The notes below the pieces were generated by a model that saw only the letters and a list, made by a program, of their open reading frames with translations, had not been told where the DNA came from and made no database searches. Positions 35,101 through 48,157 of a stretch of 64,000 nt of DNA are shown here, piece after piece. The translations under genes were made by a program, and so were the position numbers. Position 1 is the stretch's first letter; each line of letters starts with the position of its first letter. Source of the stretch: Perilla frutescens (lineage: Eukaryota; Streptophyta; Magnoliopsida; Lamiales; Lamiaceae); the NCBI GenBank assembly GCA_026008535.1, contig BRKX01000006.1:4734501-4798500 (forward strand). The letters run 5' to 3'.

Positions 35101-35105
35101 TTTAT
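35101..35105. repeat. Target-site duplication (right), Tekay element
   Basis: TTTAT, identical to 24,405-24,409. Confidence 0.95.
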
Positions 35106-36015
35106 AAAGTAAAAACAATGAAAAAAATTAAAATTTTGGTATATTTAGTAAACGTGATGTATAATGAAACATTAGTGGTGTAAATAAAAAAGCTCTTTAT
35201 AATATTTGTAGAAGCTTTCTTTAATAGTTTGTTGTTTATAATTTTCAATAAACTTAAAATGTAGTCATAAATCCAAATAAATTAAAAATATTTCAAAATA
35301 TAATATAGCTTTATTTTTTATATGTATATACTTTAAATATAAGGATATTCGTTAACCCACTTCAAAAATATAAATATGAAATTATAACTTATATTAGAAG
35401 ATTAAATTTCCTTTCAAAATATGTACTCAATCACATTTTCATTATGCAATAATTTTAGGTAATACATCGATACGTAATAAATAAATAATCTTCTATGCAC
35501 ATATTTAAAACTTTATTTTCTGACAAATGTAATAGAAAAGTAGTACAGTAATATTTTTATTATTGTACACTTAATTATCATTTTATTCTGATTAAATATA
35601 AATATTATCAAATTAAAAAACTTGTTATTATGCAAACAATATTTATAACTGATATCCAATATGAGATCAAACATTTTGTTGTTGATGTTAAAATTGGAGT
35701 AATAAACATGATAAATATTTTTAAAAAAAATCAAGAAATACATGTGCGTGTATATAATTATAGCTTTTCTGATTAATTGTTTTATTATTTCAAAACTGTG
35801 TGTGTTAAAAGTTAACAATACATTCCATGAATTAATGGGCCAACCTATTAAATTAATAAATTATTAAGTGGAGTGAAACAAAGTGAAGTTGGAGGTAATG
35901 AGGTATGATGTGCCATCTTTTATAAGTTAGTTATATATAATTATAAATTATAAATTAATATTTGACTTAATGTAATTATAATTATTTATATATATTGGTA
36001 TGTGTACTCACTTTC
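35106..36015. other. AT-rich non-coding DNA
   Basis: Nothing recognisable. The weak minus-strand frame near 35.5-35.8 kb is low complexity. Confidence 0.4.
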
Positions 36016-36016
36016 A

Positions 36017-36786
36017 GGGTAATTCTATTCACAACTCCTATTTTTCTCTTCACAATCCCCAAAAATAATTAAATTAAAATTATTATTTTATTACACATTT
36101 TTACCCTTAATGACTCACCACTTCAAAATCTAACAAAACATAATAAAACCTCCAATTAAAATACAACCCCCACCCTCCTCCATTAAAAATTAACTTAACA
36201 TGCGATCAACATACTTATCCATCGTTAATTTTCATTGTTAAAATTATTTTATAGAACATGAAAAATATTTATGTTTTCACATAATAATAAATTTCTTTCA
36301 TATATAGATTAGATGGAAGTATTTAACAATTCAAATAGATTAGAAATTCATGGAAAACTCAAAATAAAAAATTTGCAGCAAGCTCGTCGTCAATTAAATT
36401 TTTGCAGAAAGCTTTTGAAACCATTTTGAAGTATTGTTAGACAAGCATTTCATAATGTTTATGTTTATCCTATGACTAAACAATTATTTATTTTTCAAAA
36501 TTTTGTTAAATAATTGGGTAAGATTGATGGAATCATAATGTCCACAAAATTGATATGTAAATCACAATTTAATTAATTAGTTCACACGTCTTTTTATTTT
36601 GTTACGAAAACAGAGAACAAGGCTATGAATTAATGTAGAGGTTACGGTTTTTTTAAAAGGAAATAGACTATTTGATTTTAAGTGATTAGGTTAAAGGGTA
36701 AAAAAGTCTATCTAGTTAATATTTATATTTTTTAAAATTATAGGGGTTTTTGGGAGAAAAATGGGAATTGTGCATAGAATCACCCC
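36017..36786. mobile_element. ~770-bp element with ~40-bp terminal inverted repeats
   Basis: The left end GGGTAATTCTATTCACAACTCC and the right end (inverted) GGGTGATTCTATGCACAATTCC match with few differences, and the match continues into ATTTTTCTC. There is no coding capacity, and the target duplication is not clear. The GGG-start is compatible with several superfamilies, including PIF/Harbinger. Confidence 0.6.
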
Positions 36787-36789
36787 AAT

Positions 36790-38514
36790 AATAAGCATAC
36801 CTATGTAATTTAATTTATAATCAACTATCAGATTAAAGATTATATGAAACAATATCTCGTTTAGTAAGGTAAATGAGGCTAAAAATATCTAGTTACTTAT
36901 CTAATAATTGTTTGAACTTTGGGTAATGATTTATGCATATATTATATATCACCTATAATTGAAAGTAAAAAGAATGTGAGATATCGCTGTTTTTACAACC
37001 AATCTTGATTTATTTTATTATAAAAAATATATAAAATTATAAATACATCAATATAAATATATATGTATATATATTTGTATTCAATAAAACAAATAAATAA
37101 ATTTCGTAGTGATGCTTAATTGCACGTGTTACATATTTCCTTGAACAACCAAATTTAAACAATATATCAATCAAATAAATAAATAATGCCTTCATTTATA
37201 TAATATTTAGATATTTACAATGCTGAATACTTTTTATAATAAAATATTTAAATAAAAACTCGACTATCCAAGATGGAAATTCACACAACAATTAAATTAC
37301 AAACATCATATATATGTCCATATTTTCAATAAATAAAACAACAAAAAATGTAATTGGAAAATCTAATAAAAATAACATTTGTGTCTAATTCACCTTCATC
37401 TCAATTACTTATTGTTTGAATCTGAATCTCAAATCTCCCTGCAAGAATTCAAAAAACAACATTGAATTTCATGAAACTTGCTAAAAATGATAGCTTTAAA
37501 TATATTTTTAAAATGAAATAAAATTGGGACCAATTGCACTAAAAAAAATATTATGGGATTAGTGGGTGTGAGAATGTTGATTCCACGAACAATTTATAGG
37601 CTCTAGACCTATGGGATTAGTTGATATGATATATATAGAATGATATTATTATCATACCTAATGTAATAAGATCAGCTTAATTTGTGGTAATAAATTCATA
37701 ATTTAAATATATGGCTAATGGGGATTTGTGGGTTAATCACCGTTTGTAGGATTCACAATTTGTGAATTTATGAGTTAATGATTAATTTAAATAAGATTCA
37801 TAATTCATAATTTGTGGATTGATGACAGATTATAGGTTAAGATGTTATATATCAATTTGTATATAATTCAAAATGATATTGTCAAATGTCAACTGAAAGA
37901 TTATGGATTAAATGCAAGGTACCTATATAATTAAGGCAAACGTATATATAAAATTGAATTAGTGTGCGAATTATGGTAAATATTTATATAGCACAAAAAC
38001 GTATCATTGATTGCATATTAATCAATAAACATCAATAAACATATATATAACATAGTTAACAAAATACCGATCTAATTCACCTTATATACCGCATATCATC
38101 ATAAATAAGAAAATATATGATTAATAAATTTATTAATTGAACAATTGTGCATGGAAAATAATTGATTAAATAATTTATAATATTACATTTCCGTTTTCGG
38201 TAACGTCATTTAGGCGGGAAAAGTTGGGTTTCTATTAAAAGTATACATTTTTGTTTTTATATATATAAAGATGTGTGTGTATGTGTGTATTATATGTAGA
38301 AATAATTTTTGTCACAAATATCGATATAATTACTACATTATATATCATATATATATTGATGTCTATCCGTACTATTATATTATATGCTTAATTTATTGTA
38401 TTATATTGCTTTTATATAATATATAATATATAATTAAACAATTATTTTATTATATGTATTTGATATAGTATAAACTATTATGTATTATATTATATGATTA
38501 ACATACAATCAAAT

Positions 38515-38548
<34 letters not shown>

Positions 38549-39400
38549 ACTTACTAAATGTTATAGGTGTTTTTGGCGGGAAAATATTAAGTTACTATAA
38601 AAGGCATACTTTCTTACTTTTACATATATAAAGATGTTAGATGTGACAACTCTCTTTCATTTAAAATATATGAATTTTGTACATGACTATTTCATTTTTC
38701 GTTTTCTTTATCAATTATATTTTATTTTATATATATATTGTTAAATTTTGGATTCATAATTTTTCAAAAAAAAATAATTTTGAAATTTTTTCGATTTTCA
38801 TTAATTTATTTTTTTATGGATTATTATAAATTTTGGATTGAAAATTTTCCACGTGAAAAATGAAAAATAAAAAAGTCAAAAAATTTTAAAGAAAATAATT
38901 ATTTTTTGTCTGAGATTCCAACTAAAGTTTAATCATTCTAGCAACCATTTTTTTTAGAATTGATGATAGAGGAATGTCGATCTCAAGACAATGAGCAACT
39001 TGGTTGTATAATCAATAATAAAAATTTTGTATTAACCTAAAATTATAATGGAATAATCATTTTGACTATTTATTATTTTGGTACTCATATAATTTATTTT
39101 GATTCAAATTTAAATAACATGTTGTCATTAAATTATTTCGACGATATACATATATATATAATTATTTTGTACGTAGAATTATGAACTACATGATTTGTAT
39201 CTTAAAATTTTAAAAAATCACTGATAATATGAAAATGATAAGATATATTTCAGGTATTTCATTTTCTACTTGTTTAATTTTAATGAAATACTAAAATAAG
39301 AATCCTATCATTTTCCTAGCTTGCTTTGTCAAAATTATTACACCTTTAATTCTATGAAAAACTCTAAAACAATATTTATTTTGTCATGAAAAGGGCATAT
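36790..39400. other. AT-rich repeats, no gene
   Basis: The sequence is long and AT-rich. A (TA)n run lies at about 38,517-38,546. Two related segments beginning ggcgggaaaa and ending atataaagatgt lie at about 38,214-38,275 and 38,577-38,636. No coding region is convincing. Confidence 0.45.
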
Positions 39401-39599
39401 CTGAACGAAAACTATCAACTAACTAATATATTGATAAAAAATATTGTTATTGGTAATAATTGCATTTGAAGTGTTCTTGACAAAATTTTGGAACAAAATC
39501 TTACACAAGAAATAGAAAGATGACATAAACAAAATAATCAAAGTGAAATGAAATACAATATGAAGTAAACTAGATTCAACTTTATGTTCTTGAATCCGT

Positions 39600-40490
39600 C
39601 TCAAACAATTTATGGAGCACACTAGAACTGTCTCTGAAAGATTCAAGAATGTGATGGAAACCTTCTGAACAAACTCATGAACCCACTAGAAAAATGTCTC
39701 GAACATATTCTGGAGCTGACAAGAAATGTTTGGAACAGACTCGAAAATGCATTGGACCAAATCTGCGACAAATAGTAAATTGGGCTTGGAATGAAATTTA
39801 GCCAAGTCGAGGAAATCTCCTTCCGCAAGACAATTATGTCCCGGTTAGTGCTCACGGTATTGGCGTTTGATTCTTGAAGATAAAATAACTCCGTCCTTCC
39901 CAAATATAGCACCACAAGTCCGGAAGGCTCCAACGAACTAGATATATACGAAAACCGGTAAGCTTATAATGAAAACACCATGAATGATGTGGAATGTTTG
40001 ATGCAATTTGCAAGAGTATCTTTCATATGAAAAACTTATGGAAAACTCATGGAAAGCTTCTCCAAAACTTGTAAAGTACATGTGTTTTTCTATCATGCAA
40101 GAATTCCTATTTATAGATACACACTCCACCTCTTTTAAGGATTAGGGTTTGAGATTCAAACAAAGATGTAACCCCCATGAGTTACTAGGATGCATACAAG
40201 CCCACATTTGTAACCTCCGTTAGGATTCATTCAAATCCTCATTTGAAACCTCCCATGAGTTACTATCATTGCAGTATTAACTATCCACCATTAGTTAGAG
40301 TTGGTTACACTCCAAAAAATTAGGAATTACATCATATGTACACCAATGGGTCAGACACTGTATTGTCCCTGAATCTATTCCTGATAGATGACCTGTTCGG
40401 TATTCTATTTCACCTAAACTGCAAGTGTACAGTGAGACTTCTAATATAGTGGTGAACAAGGTCAAATCTACAGAGACTTAATATTTTAAA
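39600..40490 (-). repeat. Degenerate LTR-like sequence, Athila-related at its end
   Basis: On the minus strand, 40,392-40,490 reads like the end of the LTR at 53,794-55,184: agtctctgt.ga, then ttgttcacca, then cacttgca, ttttaggtgaaatagaataccgaaca. A TATAAATAG-type box lies on the minus strand at about 40,110. Together these suggest remnants of one or more LTRs in minus orientation. Boundaries are uncertain, and the Leu/Ser-rich frame at 39,643-39,933 is probably not a gene. Confidence 0.4.
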
Positions 40491-40754
40491 TTACTAATTA
40501 TCTGAATTATTCTACCTAATAATTTTAAACTAATAATTGAAAAAGAAACGTTTGATAAAGGAACACTTAAGGAAAATCTTAAATTTAGAATGGAAAAATA
40601 AAAAATAAATTAAACAAATGAAACTCAATAGACATTACATTTAAATTTTTGAATCAATACAGAAAAAATAAAATATATAATTAAATTATCAGATAGAATA
40701 ATTAAGAAGAAAAGACGTCTTGCAAAAACACTTAGGAAAATCCTAAGTCGGAAT

Positions 40755-42051
40755 TAGGGGTGGCACGGTAAGGTATACCTTACTTTTTTCCCCATACCTT
40801 TACCTTACCTTACTTGTACGGTATGGAGAAAATCCATACCGTTACCTTACCTTAAGGTTCGTTATACCTTCCAACGGTATACCTTAAGTTCGGTATAAAA
40901 CAAATGGCATACCTTTACCGTACCTTTAGTTCGGTATATCTTACTATATCGGTATACCTTACCGACATCGGTATACCTTATCATACCATTACCATCCTAG
41001 AATATATCATATATCTCATATATTTACTCAAAATATATGAACCATTCCTAATAACGATCAAAATTCAACAAAATAAAATAAATATTGTAAATTATTTACT
41101 TAGAAATCGTAAGAATTATTTACTAAGTATATACTAACAAAGAACACACTTAGCATTACAATGCATTAAGTATAACATAAGATTAATTATAAGTGTTAAT
41201 ATTGTAAATTACTAGATATTTATAAATGTATAACATATTTACTACTATTATATATCAATCATGTTTTTATAATTAATATAAATTGTATAAAAATATTATA
41301 AACCTACTAAATATTAAAAATTTGAAATCTTTTACTTAGAAATCGTAAGAATTATTTACTAAGTATATACTAACAAAGAACACACTTAGCATTACAATGC
41401 ATTAAGTATAGCATAAGATTAATTATAAGTATTAATAATGTAAATTTACTAGAGATTTATAAATGTATAACATATTTACTAGTATGATATATCAATAATG
41501 TTTTTATAATTAATATAAATTGTATAAAAATATTATAAACTTACTAAATATTACAAATTTGAAATCTTTTACTTAGAAATTGAAAGAATTATTTACTAAG
41601 TATTAATTAAGAATACATTTAATTATCATTATTATGCATTAAGTATAACATAAGATTAATTATAAGTGTTAGATATTTACATATATATAATTTATCATAT
41701 TTACTAAGTATTATATATCAAGTATCTATAATTCACATATATATATATGTATACAATATCACAAATATATCGGTATATACCGTTACAATGGTATATGCCA
41801 AACTAACGGTATATATCGGTACAACGGTATATGCCGAATTAACGGTATATACCTTAAAAATTCGGTATACCGTCGGTATCGGTATACGCCAGTATACCTC
41901 GGTTTTTTAAATTCTATACCGTTACCTTACCGAAAAATCTCGGTACGGTATCATACCTCAACCAAAAATACCGGTATACCTTAAAGTTCGGTATTCCGGT
42001 ATTTTTTTCGGTACGGTAAGTACGGTATGACGGTATTTTTCCCTAGCCCTA
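40755..42051. mobile_element. Non-autonomous hAT-like element
   Basis: 1,297 bp, starting TAGGGGTGGCAC and ending AGCCCTA, with an 8-bp duplication GTCGGAAT at 40,747-40,754 and 42,052-42,059. An 8-bp duplication and a TAGGG terminus are hAT hallmarks. Both ends are packed with copies of GGTATACCTTA and its complement, likely transposase-binding sites. The middle holds 236-bp tandem repeats. There is no transposase. Confidence 0.85.
41098..41735. repeat. 236-bp tandem repeat inside the hAT-like element
   Basis: Units start at 41,098, 41,334 and 41,571 with acttagaaat; the third is partial. Units 1 and 2 are nearly identical and unit 3 is more diverged. Confidence 0.9.
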
Positions 42052-42487
42052 GTCGGAATCTAAAAAAAAAACGAAGTACGGAAACAACAATCAAATTTAA
42101 GTTTTGAAAAAACAAAAAGATAAAAAAAAAGGGAAAATATAAACGAAAAGGAAAAAGAAAGGATGAAAAAAGGAAAAAAAAGATTTATTTGTTATTTTCT
42201 CAACAGAAATAATATTTAAACAAAGTGTTTATTGACTTTTATATGATAATTTTACCCTTATGATTTTAATTTAATAAAATGATGATACGAATAATCATTA
42301 TTACTAATTTTTTATTTTTTAATTTATTTGATGTTTTGATATTTGATAAAGTTATATATTTAGTTGTACAATTTTAAATGTTAAATGTAATTATTAAGAT
42401 ATATGAAGAAGGTTTTGCATTTTTTTTCAATCAATACAATAAAAGATGCAATACATAAATAAATTATTAAATGTAATAATTAAAATA

Positions 42488-42770
42488 GAAACGTCTGATA
42501 GATGAACATTTAAGGAAAATTTAAATTTAGAATGGAAAAATAAAAAAAATGAAACTGAATAGATATTACATTTTAAATTTTCAATCAATACAACATAAAA
42601 TAAAATAAATTTATTAAATTAAATAATTAAGAAGAAATGTCTTGCGGGAATACTTTAGGAAAATCCCAAGTTTAGAACCTGAAATAAACCGAAATGCGGC
42701 AACAACAATCGAAATTTAAGTTTTACAAAAATTAAAAAAAGGAAAAAATAAAAAGGAAAAGAAAAAAAAG
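42488..42770. repeat. ~300-bp direct repeat, copy 2 (empty site)
   Basis: Matches the sequence flanking the hAT-like element but is uninterrupted. Confidence 0.65.
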
Positions 42771-43430
42771 GGGGAGCCAAAAAAGGAAAAAAGAGAAACA
42801 AAAAAAGGAGTAGAAGTTCTCAACAGAAATATTATTTAAATAATTTTTTACAAACTTTTTTTATGATAATTTTATATAAACAATTTTATCTTAATATATA
42901 TGTATAGGTAGATTACTATATTTTTAAATTAAAAAAATCTATAATTTATAAATTCTAATAATGAAAATTATCACATCTAATAATAAAAGTTTAATTGAAT
43001 ATAAGGCTTACATGTAAACAATAGTTTTCCTTTTATGTTTAATTTTTAATATAAAATTAGATTACCGTGTTGGTGGAGGAACAAACCATGTTTTTTTAAC
43101 GAATAAAGTATGTTCCTATGAAACGATTTGACAATATTTCATTTTTGTTTTATCTGAAAAACAAATGTCTAAATAATATTCATGATATTGCTCCATCCCC
43201 GTTCAAAATGTTAGTTATTTTAGAATTTTTGTTTGTGCCAAAATATATGTTGTTTTAGACATCTCCACACTCTTTAATTTCTCTCAATTTTAGCCACATT
43301 AAAATCCAACAAAATCTCTTAATTTTAACTTATGATTTGATGTCACGGGATAGAGGGGTATACATATTAGTCAAAAAAATAAATCCTAATTCTAGATTAA
43401 CTCCTAAAACAACAAAATATTTTAAAATGG
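42771..43430. other. AT-rich spacer
   Basis: No feature recognised. Confidence 0.35.
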
Positions 43431-43432
43431 AG

Positions 43433-43832
43433 AGAGTAGTATTTAATCAGATGAAATCTTCTGCTACACTTTGTATAACACTAGCTTGTACTACACAATT
43501 TAATTTATTAATTTTTAATTTCTTCAATTTTTAATTTAATTAATTTCAATTTATTATACTTTAGTTTAATTTTACACTTATTATTTATGGTTCATCCTAC
43601 CCAATTAGGGTATATAATTAATTTTTTAATATTATATTTCATTTTCTAATTAATAGTTGATTATTTCATAAAAAAATAATTATATACCCTAATTGGGTAG
43701 GATGAACTCTAAATAATAAGTGTAAAATTAAGCTAAAGCACAATAAATTGAAATTGAATTAAAAAATCAAAGAAAAATTAATAAATTGAATTATGTAGCA
43801 CCAAGTGTAGCAGAGGATTTCATTCGATATTT
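43433..43832. mobile_element. Foldback MITE of the 'ccaattagggtatat' family, copy 2
   Basis: Long inverted arms, about 180 bp each, meet near 43,650. The left arm has gatgaaatcttctgctacac and ttcatcctacccaattaggg; the right arm has the inverses. There is no coding capacity. Confidence 0.75.
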
Positions 43833-44068
43833 AATCTCCTTTTTGGTACATGATTAATTATCTTTACTTGACATATAATGTTTCTCCTAGCTAGTTTTGG
43901 CCAACTTTCAGTCTAAGTTGTGAATACAAACAATTGTCTCAAAATTTCTCTGTCAAATTACTCCATCACTCGGCATTTAGTTGTCAAATTGAGGGTACCA
44001 TCGAAAAACTAATGATAAGAGCTTTTCAACCACATCCATATATAACTCACATTGCGCATCGTTGGAGT

Positions 44069-44403
44069 CACTCGAAATTATATTGTAAGATTTTTGCATA
44101 CTTAATTAACGTTAATTACTAACTAAAAATTAATTTTTTTATGTATGTATTTATTTGCACTATTCATAGTTTAAAGAGATTTCCAACCATACCTACATAA
44201 CACGTTGCACAATATTATCGCATGAATCACTCAAAATTAGATTATAAGAGTTTTGAATATTTAATCAACGTTAATTACTAACTAAAATTAATATTTTTTA
44301 TGGACGTATTTATCTGCACAATTTAAAATAGTTTAAAGAGAGCCAATCATACACACATTGCACAATAATATTATCGACTGATTCACTCGAAATCAAATTA
44401 TAA
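44069..44403. repeat. ~157-bp tandem repeat, units 1-2 and the start of unit 3
   Basis: Units start with cactcgaaat/cactcaaaat at 44,069, 44,228 and 44,384. Unit 3 is cut at 44,403 and continues at 55,272. Confidence 0.75.
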
Positions 44404-45206
44404 GGACGTGATTGGTATGATAGAAATAGAATGGAATAAAATGATCAATTTCTATGTCAATTTCCATTCCAACGATTGGTATAGTTCAAAATTGAGAATT
44501 GACATTCCCGATGGAATTCCTATTCCCAAAGGAAGGGGAATAGCCATTATATTTCACCCAACCCCCCTGGGTTTAGTTATTCCCGATGATCAAAAAAATT
44601 AACATATGATATATTTATATATAATCATGTCTTATAATATTATTTTATCATATTTAGAAAATTAAATCAAAAATCAAATTAAATAATTCATTATTATTTT
44701 TTTATATTTTTTTCCAAAATATAATTAAAAAATATCTATTTAAATCAAATTTTGATAGCTTTTATAATTTTGTTGAAAAAAAAAATGAAAGTGGTGCCGA
44801 AATAAATATAACATAAAAATATGTTATAGTACAATATAAAGTATTTATGTATTTGATATAATTTAATATATTCAAATGAAAAATTGAAATGATAAAGTAT
44901 TTTTCTATGAAGGAAATTTTTTTTATTAACTTATACAAATTATTATATATTTATTAATTAAATGTTTTAGAATAAAAAATTTCAATAAAATAAATAAATT
45001 ATAATTTGCTAAAAAAATAAGAAAAATCATATACTAAAAACGAAAAATGGTGTTTAGAAATATAAAAATATAAATTAAGGCATGTGTTGATATTTATTAG
45101 TAACTACATACATTTTATTCAATTATAAGAAAATTTGAAATTATATAAAATAAAAAAAAAGTTGATATTTCATTATGCTCTTCATTCCATAGATATATCA
45201 ATCATA

Positions 45207-45211
45207 AGAAT
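45207..45211. repeat. Target-site duplication (left), Athila-like element
   Basis: AGAAT, identical to 55,185-55,189. Confidence 0.93.
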
Positions 45212-46602
45212 TGATAAACCCTTGTTTTTCAATGGTTTATATGCATTTTGAAGTCTATATGGATAGTAGTTAATGAGCATTGCATGTATAAATTAACAAG
45301 TTTCACATGGTTTTCTATATTATGTGCAGTGTCACGTTTTTCCTCTTTTTGAAGAGATTTAGTGCCAAATATCTTATGAGATGAATATGATCTTGAAAAA
45401 TGTCTACAAAGATAGAGGATCGAGTAAAGAGCGCGCTGCAACTTGAATCGAGTCAATTGGATTAGAAACGAGTGAGAACGGAGTAAAATGGTGAAGAGTG
45501 TCAGCGGCAGATTTTCACGCACGGCCCGTACGGAAAGACACCCTTCGCGCACGGCCCATGCGGGTCTAGGCAAAACTCGATTAGTGAGTTACGCACGGCC
45601 TGTGCACTAGAACTACCTTAGTGCACGTCCCGTGCGCCGTGAGGCGGTTTGAGGCGGATTTTCCTCTCTTTCCTTGTTCAATTCCAACACCCATCCAAAC
45701 TCGGTCCAACTATTTAAGGCTTATTTGAGAATGAAAATTACACGACTTTTACCCTATAGAGAGGGCAGAGACATCGTGGAGAAGACAAAGAAGAGACTAC
45801 ATAGAGATTGAAGAAGTGCATCATATACTAAGTTTATTTTATGCTTTATTCGATTAGAACTATCATGTTGACGACTTTTATTTATTTATTTCCTTTGGAT
45901 TTTGAATACAACATGAGTAGCTAAATTATTTGAGATTCTAGGGTTGTTGAATGTTGATGGATTTATGATTTGACGTATTTTATTGTTCATTTCTATTTCT
46001 TATTTATGGATCCTTGATTATTGTTATCTTGTGTGAATTAATTGATCAAAATTTATATTTGTGTAGTTAATTTATTATTCACTCGAGAGAGGTTAATAGA
46101 TTAATGGATTAGGATTGCATAACACAAGTCTGCTAGATTGAGAGATTGGTAGGTGTCGTGAGGAGAATAAATCTGAGTTTTTGTTTGAGTTAGATAATAA
46201 TTCGAGATCGAGAGATAAGAATTAGAGTCTAATCTACTGTTATAGCTTACTCGAAAGAGAGGTTGTAATTACATTTGTGATTCTCTTACAAGATTTAGAA
46301 TTAAATCGGTTTAATAAATTATCTGACAATCGAAAATCCATTAATCATAAGCACCATAGGATCCATCTTTTATCTGTTTATCCAGTTTATTTGCTTGATC
46401 TATTTATTTTATTTTTAGCATTTTAGTTAATTAAATTCAGACTTTTAATTTGGTTCTCTAGATAAAGTAGGACAAAAGAATTGGGTAATTAGCTGTATTA
46501 CATAGCCAGTCTCTGTGGATACGATCTTGCTCACCATTGTTTTGCTATAAATTACCCCATGCACTTGCGAGTAGTATTTTAGGTGAAATAAAATACTGAA
46601 TA
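45212..46602 (+). repeat. 5' LTR of Athila-like element
   Basis: 1,391 bp, starting TGATAAACCC. The last two bases are TA here, where the 3' LTR has CA. It contains four CG-rich palindromes near 45,518-45,640. Confidence 0.95.
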
Positions 46603-46608
46603 AGTTTT

Positions 46609-46626
46609 TGGCACCGTTGCTGGGGA
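46609..46626 (+). other. Primer binding site (tRNA-Asp-like)
   Basis: TGGCACCGTTGCTGGGGA, close to the complement of the plant tRNA-Asp 3' end used by Athila/Tat elements, six bases from the LTR. Confidence 0.75.
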
Positions 46627-46777
46627 CTAGCATAATTGATGGCTAATATTTGATTTATTTGTTGAGCTTTAATTTAGAGTATAATTTATTTTATTTTAAA
46701 GTATTTTTATTTTCCTCTTTTTATTTTAATTTTTCTCTGCTGCACTTTAATTTTATCTGGTATTGGACAAATAGTAT

Positions 46778-47209
46778 ATGAATTTGAGGTCTAGAGGTAC
46801 AGCGGACCTAGTACCAATAGATCTTGAGATCGAGGCTTCTGCAAGACATAGAAACGCAGAGAGAATCAGAGCTGCGGAGATGGCAGCTAATCGTGAAGAA
46901 GAGATAGCGGCCATGCGAAGAGAAATGGAAGAGTTGAGAGCTTTGTTGCAGCAGCAGCAGAGAGCACCTGAGGCACCAGCTGCTCAACCACCGATTCGAG
47001 AGGCTTTGGAGCCTGAAGTGAATGGAAATTTTGATGGAGTCAAGTTGCCGGCTATTGATGCTAACAATTTCGAGCTGAAGTCGGGACTTATTCTGATGGT
47101 TCAGTAGAACTAGTTTGGGGTAGAGCACTAGAGGATCCGTATGCGCATCTGGTGCAATTTCTTGGAGTCTGCGGGACTGTCAAGATGAACGGAGTTGGAG
47201 CAGATACTA
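46778..47209 (+). pseudogene. Athila-like gag, first part
   Basis: Starts at ATG 46,778 (MNLRSRGTADLVP). It has a charged coiled-coil-like stretch, MRREMEELRALLQQQQ, then FDGVKLPAIDANNFELK, typical of Athila gag N-termini. Stop codons fall at 47,105 and again two codons later without loss of frame. The frame is then cut by the solo LTR at 47,210 and resumes at about 50,305. Confidence 0.75.
47205..47209. repeat. Target-site duplication of solo LTR (left)
   Basis: TACTA, repeated at 50,300-50,304. Confidence 0.9.
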
Positions 47210-47896
47210 TGTAACATCCGAGATTTTCAGAGTTCATTTAGAAAATTAAAGAAATTAATTATAACCTAGTTAAGGATGTTTTGGCCCTAAATTGCAATTT
47301 TAGGAGTTATTTTTCGTAAAATCGTATTTTTGAGAATTTTGGTTCCAGCTCAGTTATAGCCGATTTTGGTCACGTTTGAAAGGCATTGACCTAAGGAGCA
47401 TGCCGGTGCTTTCGGATTTTGAATCTAAAGTCGTTTGAGTTCCCGGTGATTTAAATCGCGTTTAAAGGAGTTATGAATAGTGTTTTTTCGTAGGAGCGCA
47501 ATCATTAGAAATTTGCAAAATCTCGTGTGTTGATCCGAGTCTTGTTCTTTCAAGCCTATCTGATAGAAAATTTTTCAAGGAATCCTTTGGCGTTCCCGGA
47601 TTTTCATTCTGAGGTCAATTGAACGCTCGGGAATTTTATTTGTCCCTTGCGTGGAATAGTAACTTTATTTTTGAAAAGAGATTAATTTCTCGTTTTCCTT
47701 CAAAACGACTCGTTCTTTATTCCGAGTCAAGTTGGTTCAACAGTACTCGAGCTAACGAACCTGCCGGTATTTTTGGATTTAATAAACGAGGTCATTTGGA
47801 CCTCGCCATCGAATAAAGCGCCTTTTATCGAACCCGATATTTTTAAAGCAGTATTGTTGCACTGCTGAAGCTTCCCAAGGAAGCCATTTATTTTTC

Positions 47897-47905
47897 TATA
47901 AATAG
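47897..47905 (+). promoter_or_regulatory. TATA box of solo LTR
   Basis: TATAAATAG, about 40-60 bp before a pyrimidine-rich, probable transcription-start region. Confidence 0.6.
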
Positions 47906-48135
47906 CAGCCCTCCCCTTTGATTTTTCTCACTCATTCCTTCTTCACCCCCATTCTGTAGAATAGAGAGAGAGAGAGAGAGAGAGAGTAGAGGGGAGCTCT
48001 CTTCATGAGAGCACCCCCCAATTGAGAGAGAGCGGAGCAAGGAGCGCCGCGGGGCTGCAAGGGGGCGCCGCGGGGGTTGGAGCAAGGAGGGCGTCCCGGG
48101 GGCAGCAAGGGGCACCGCGGGGGCAAGGGAGCCCC

Positions 48136-48157
48136 GGGGGGGGGGGGGGGGGGGGGG
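48136..48157. repeat. 22-base poly-G run
   Basis: An uninterrupted G run inside a GC-rich zone with many GGGG groups; potential G-quadruplex. Its length may be unreliable in an assembly. Confidence 0.85.

Larger units (their letters stand above)
40545..42180. repeat. ~300-bp direct repeat, copy 1 (split by hAT-like element)
   Basis: The flanks 40,545-40,754 and 42,052-42,180 together match 42,488-42,760 in the same orientation (gaaacgt.tgata, acttaaggaaaat, tttagaatggaaaaataaaa, ...aacaacaatc.aa). Copy 2 has no insertion at the matching place. Confidence 0.7.

Noticed and set aside
39643..39933. 96-aa minus-strand frame, considered as a membrane protein gene
   Set aside because: It lies downstream of a TATA box in LTR-like sequence, has no start context or domain, and ends without a splice site.
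45229..45573. 114-aa minus-strand frame, with a related 77-aa frame at 53,922-54,155
   Set aside because: Both lie antisense in the Athila-like LTRs and diverge in length. They are by-products of LTR sequence.
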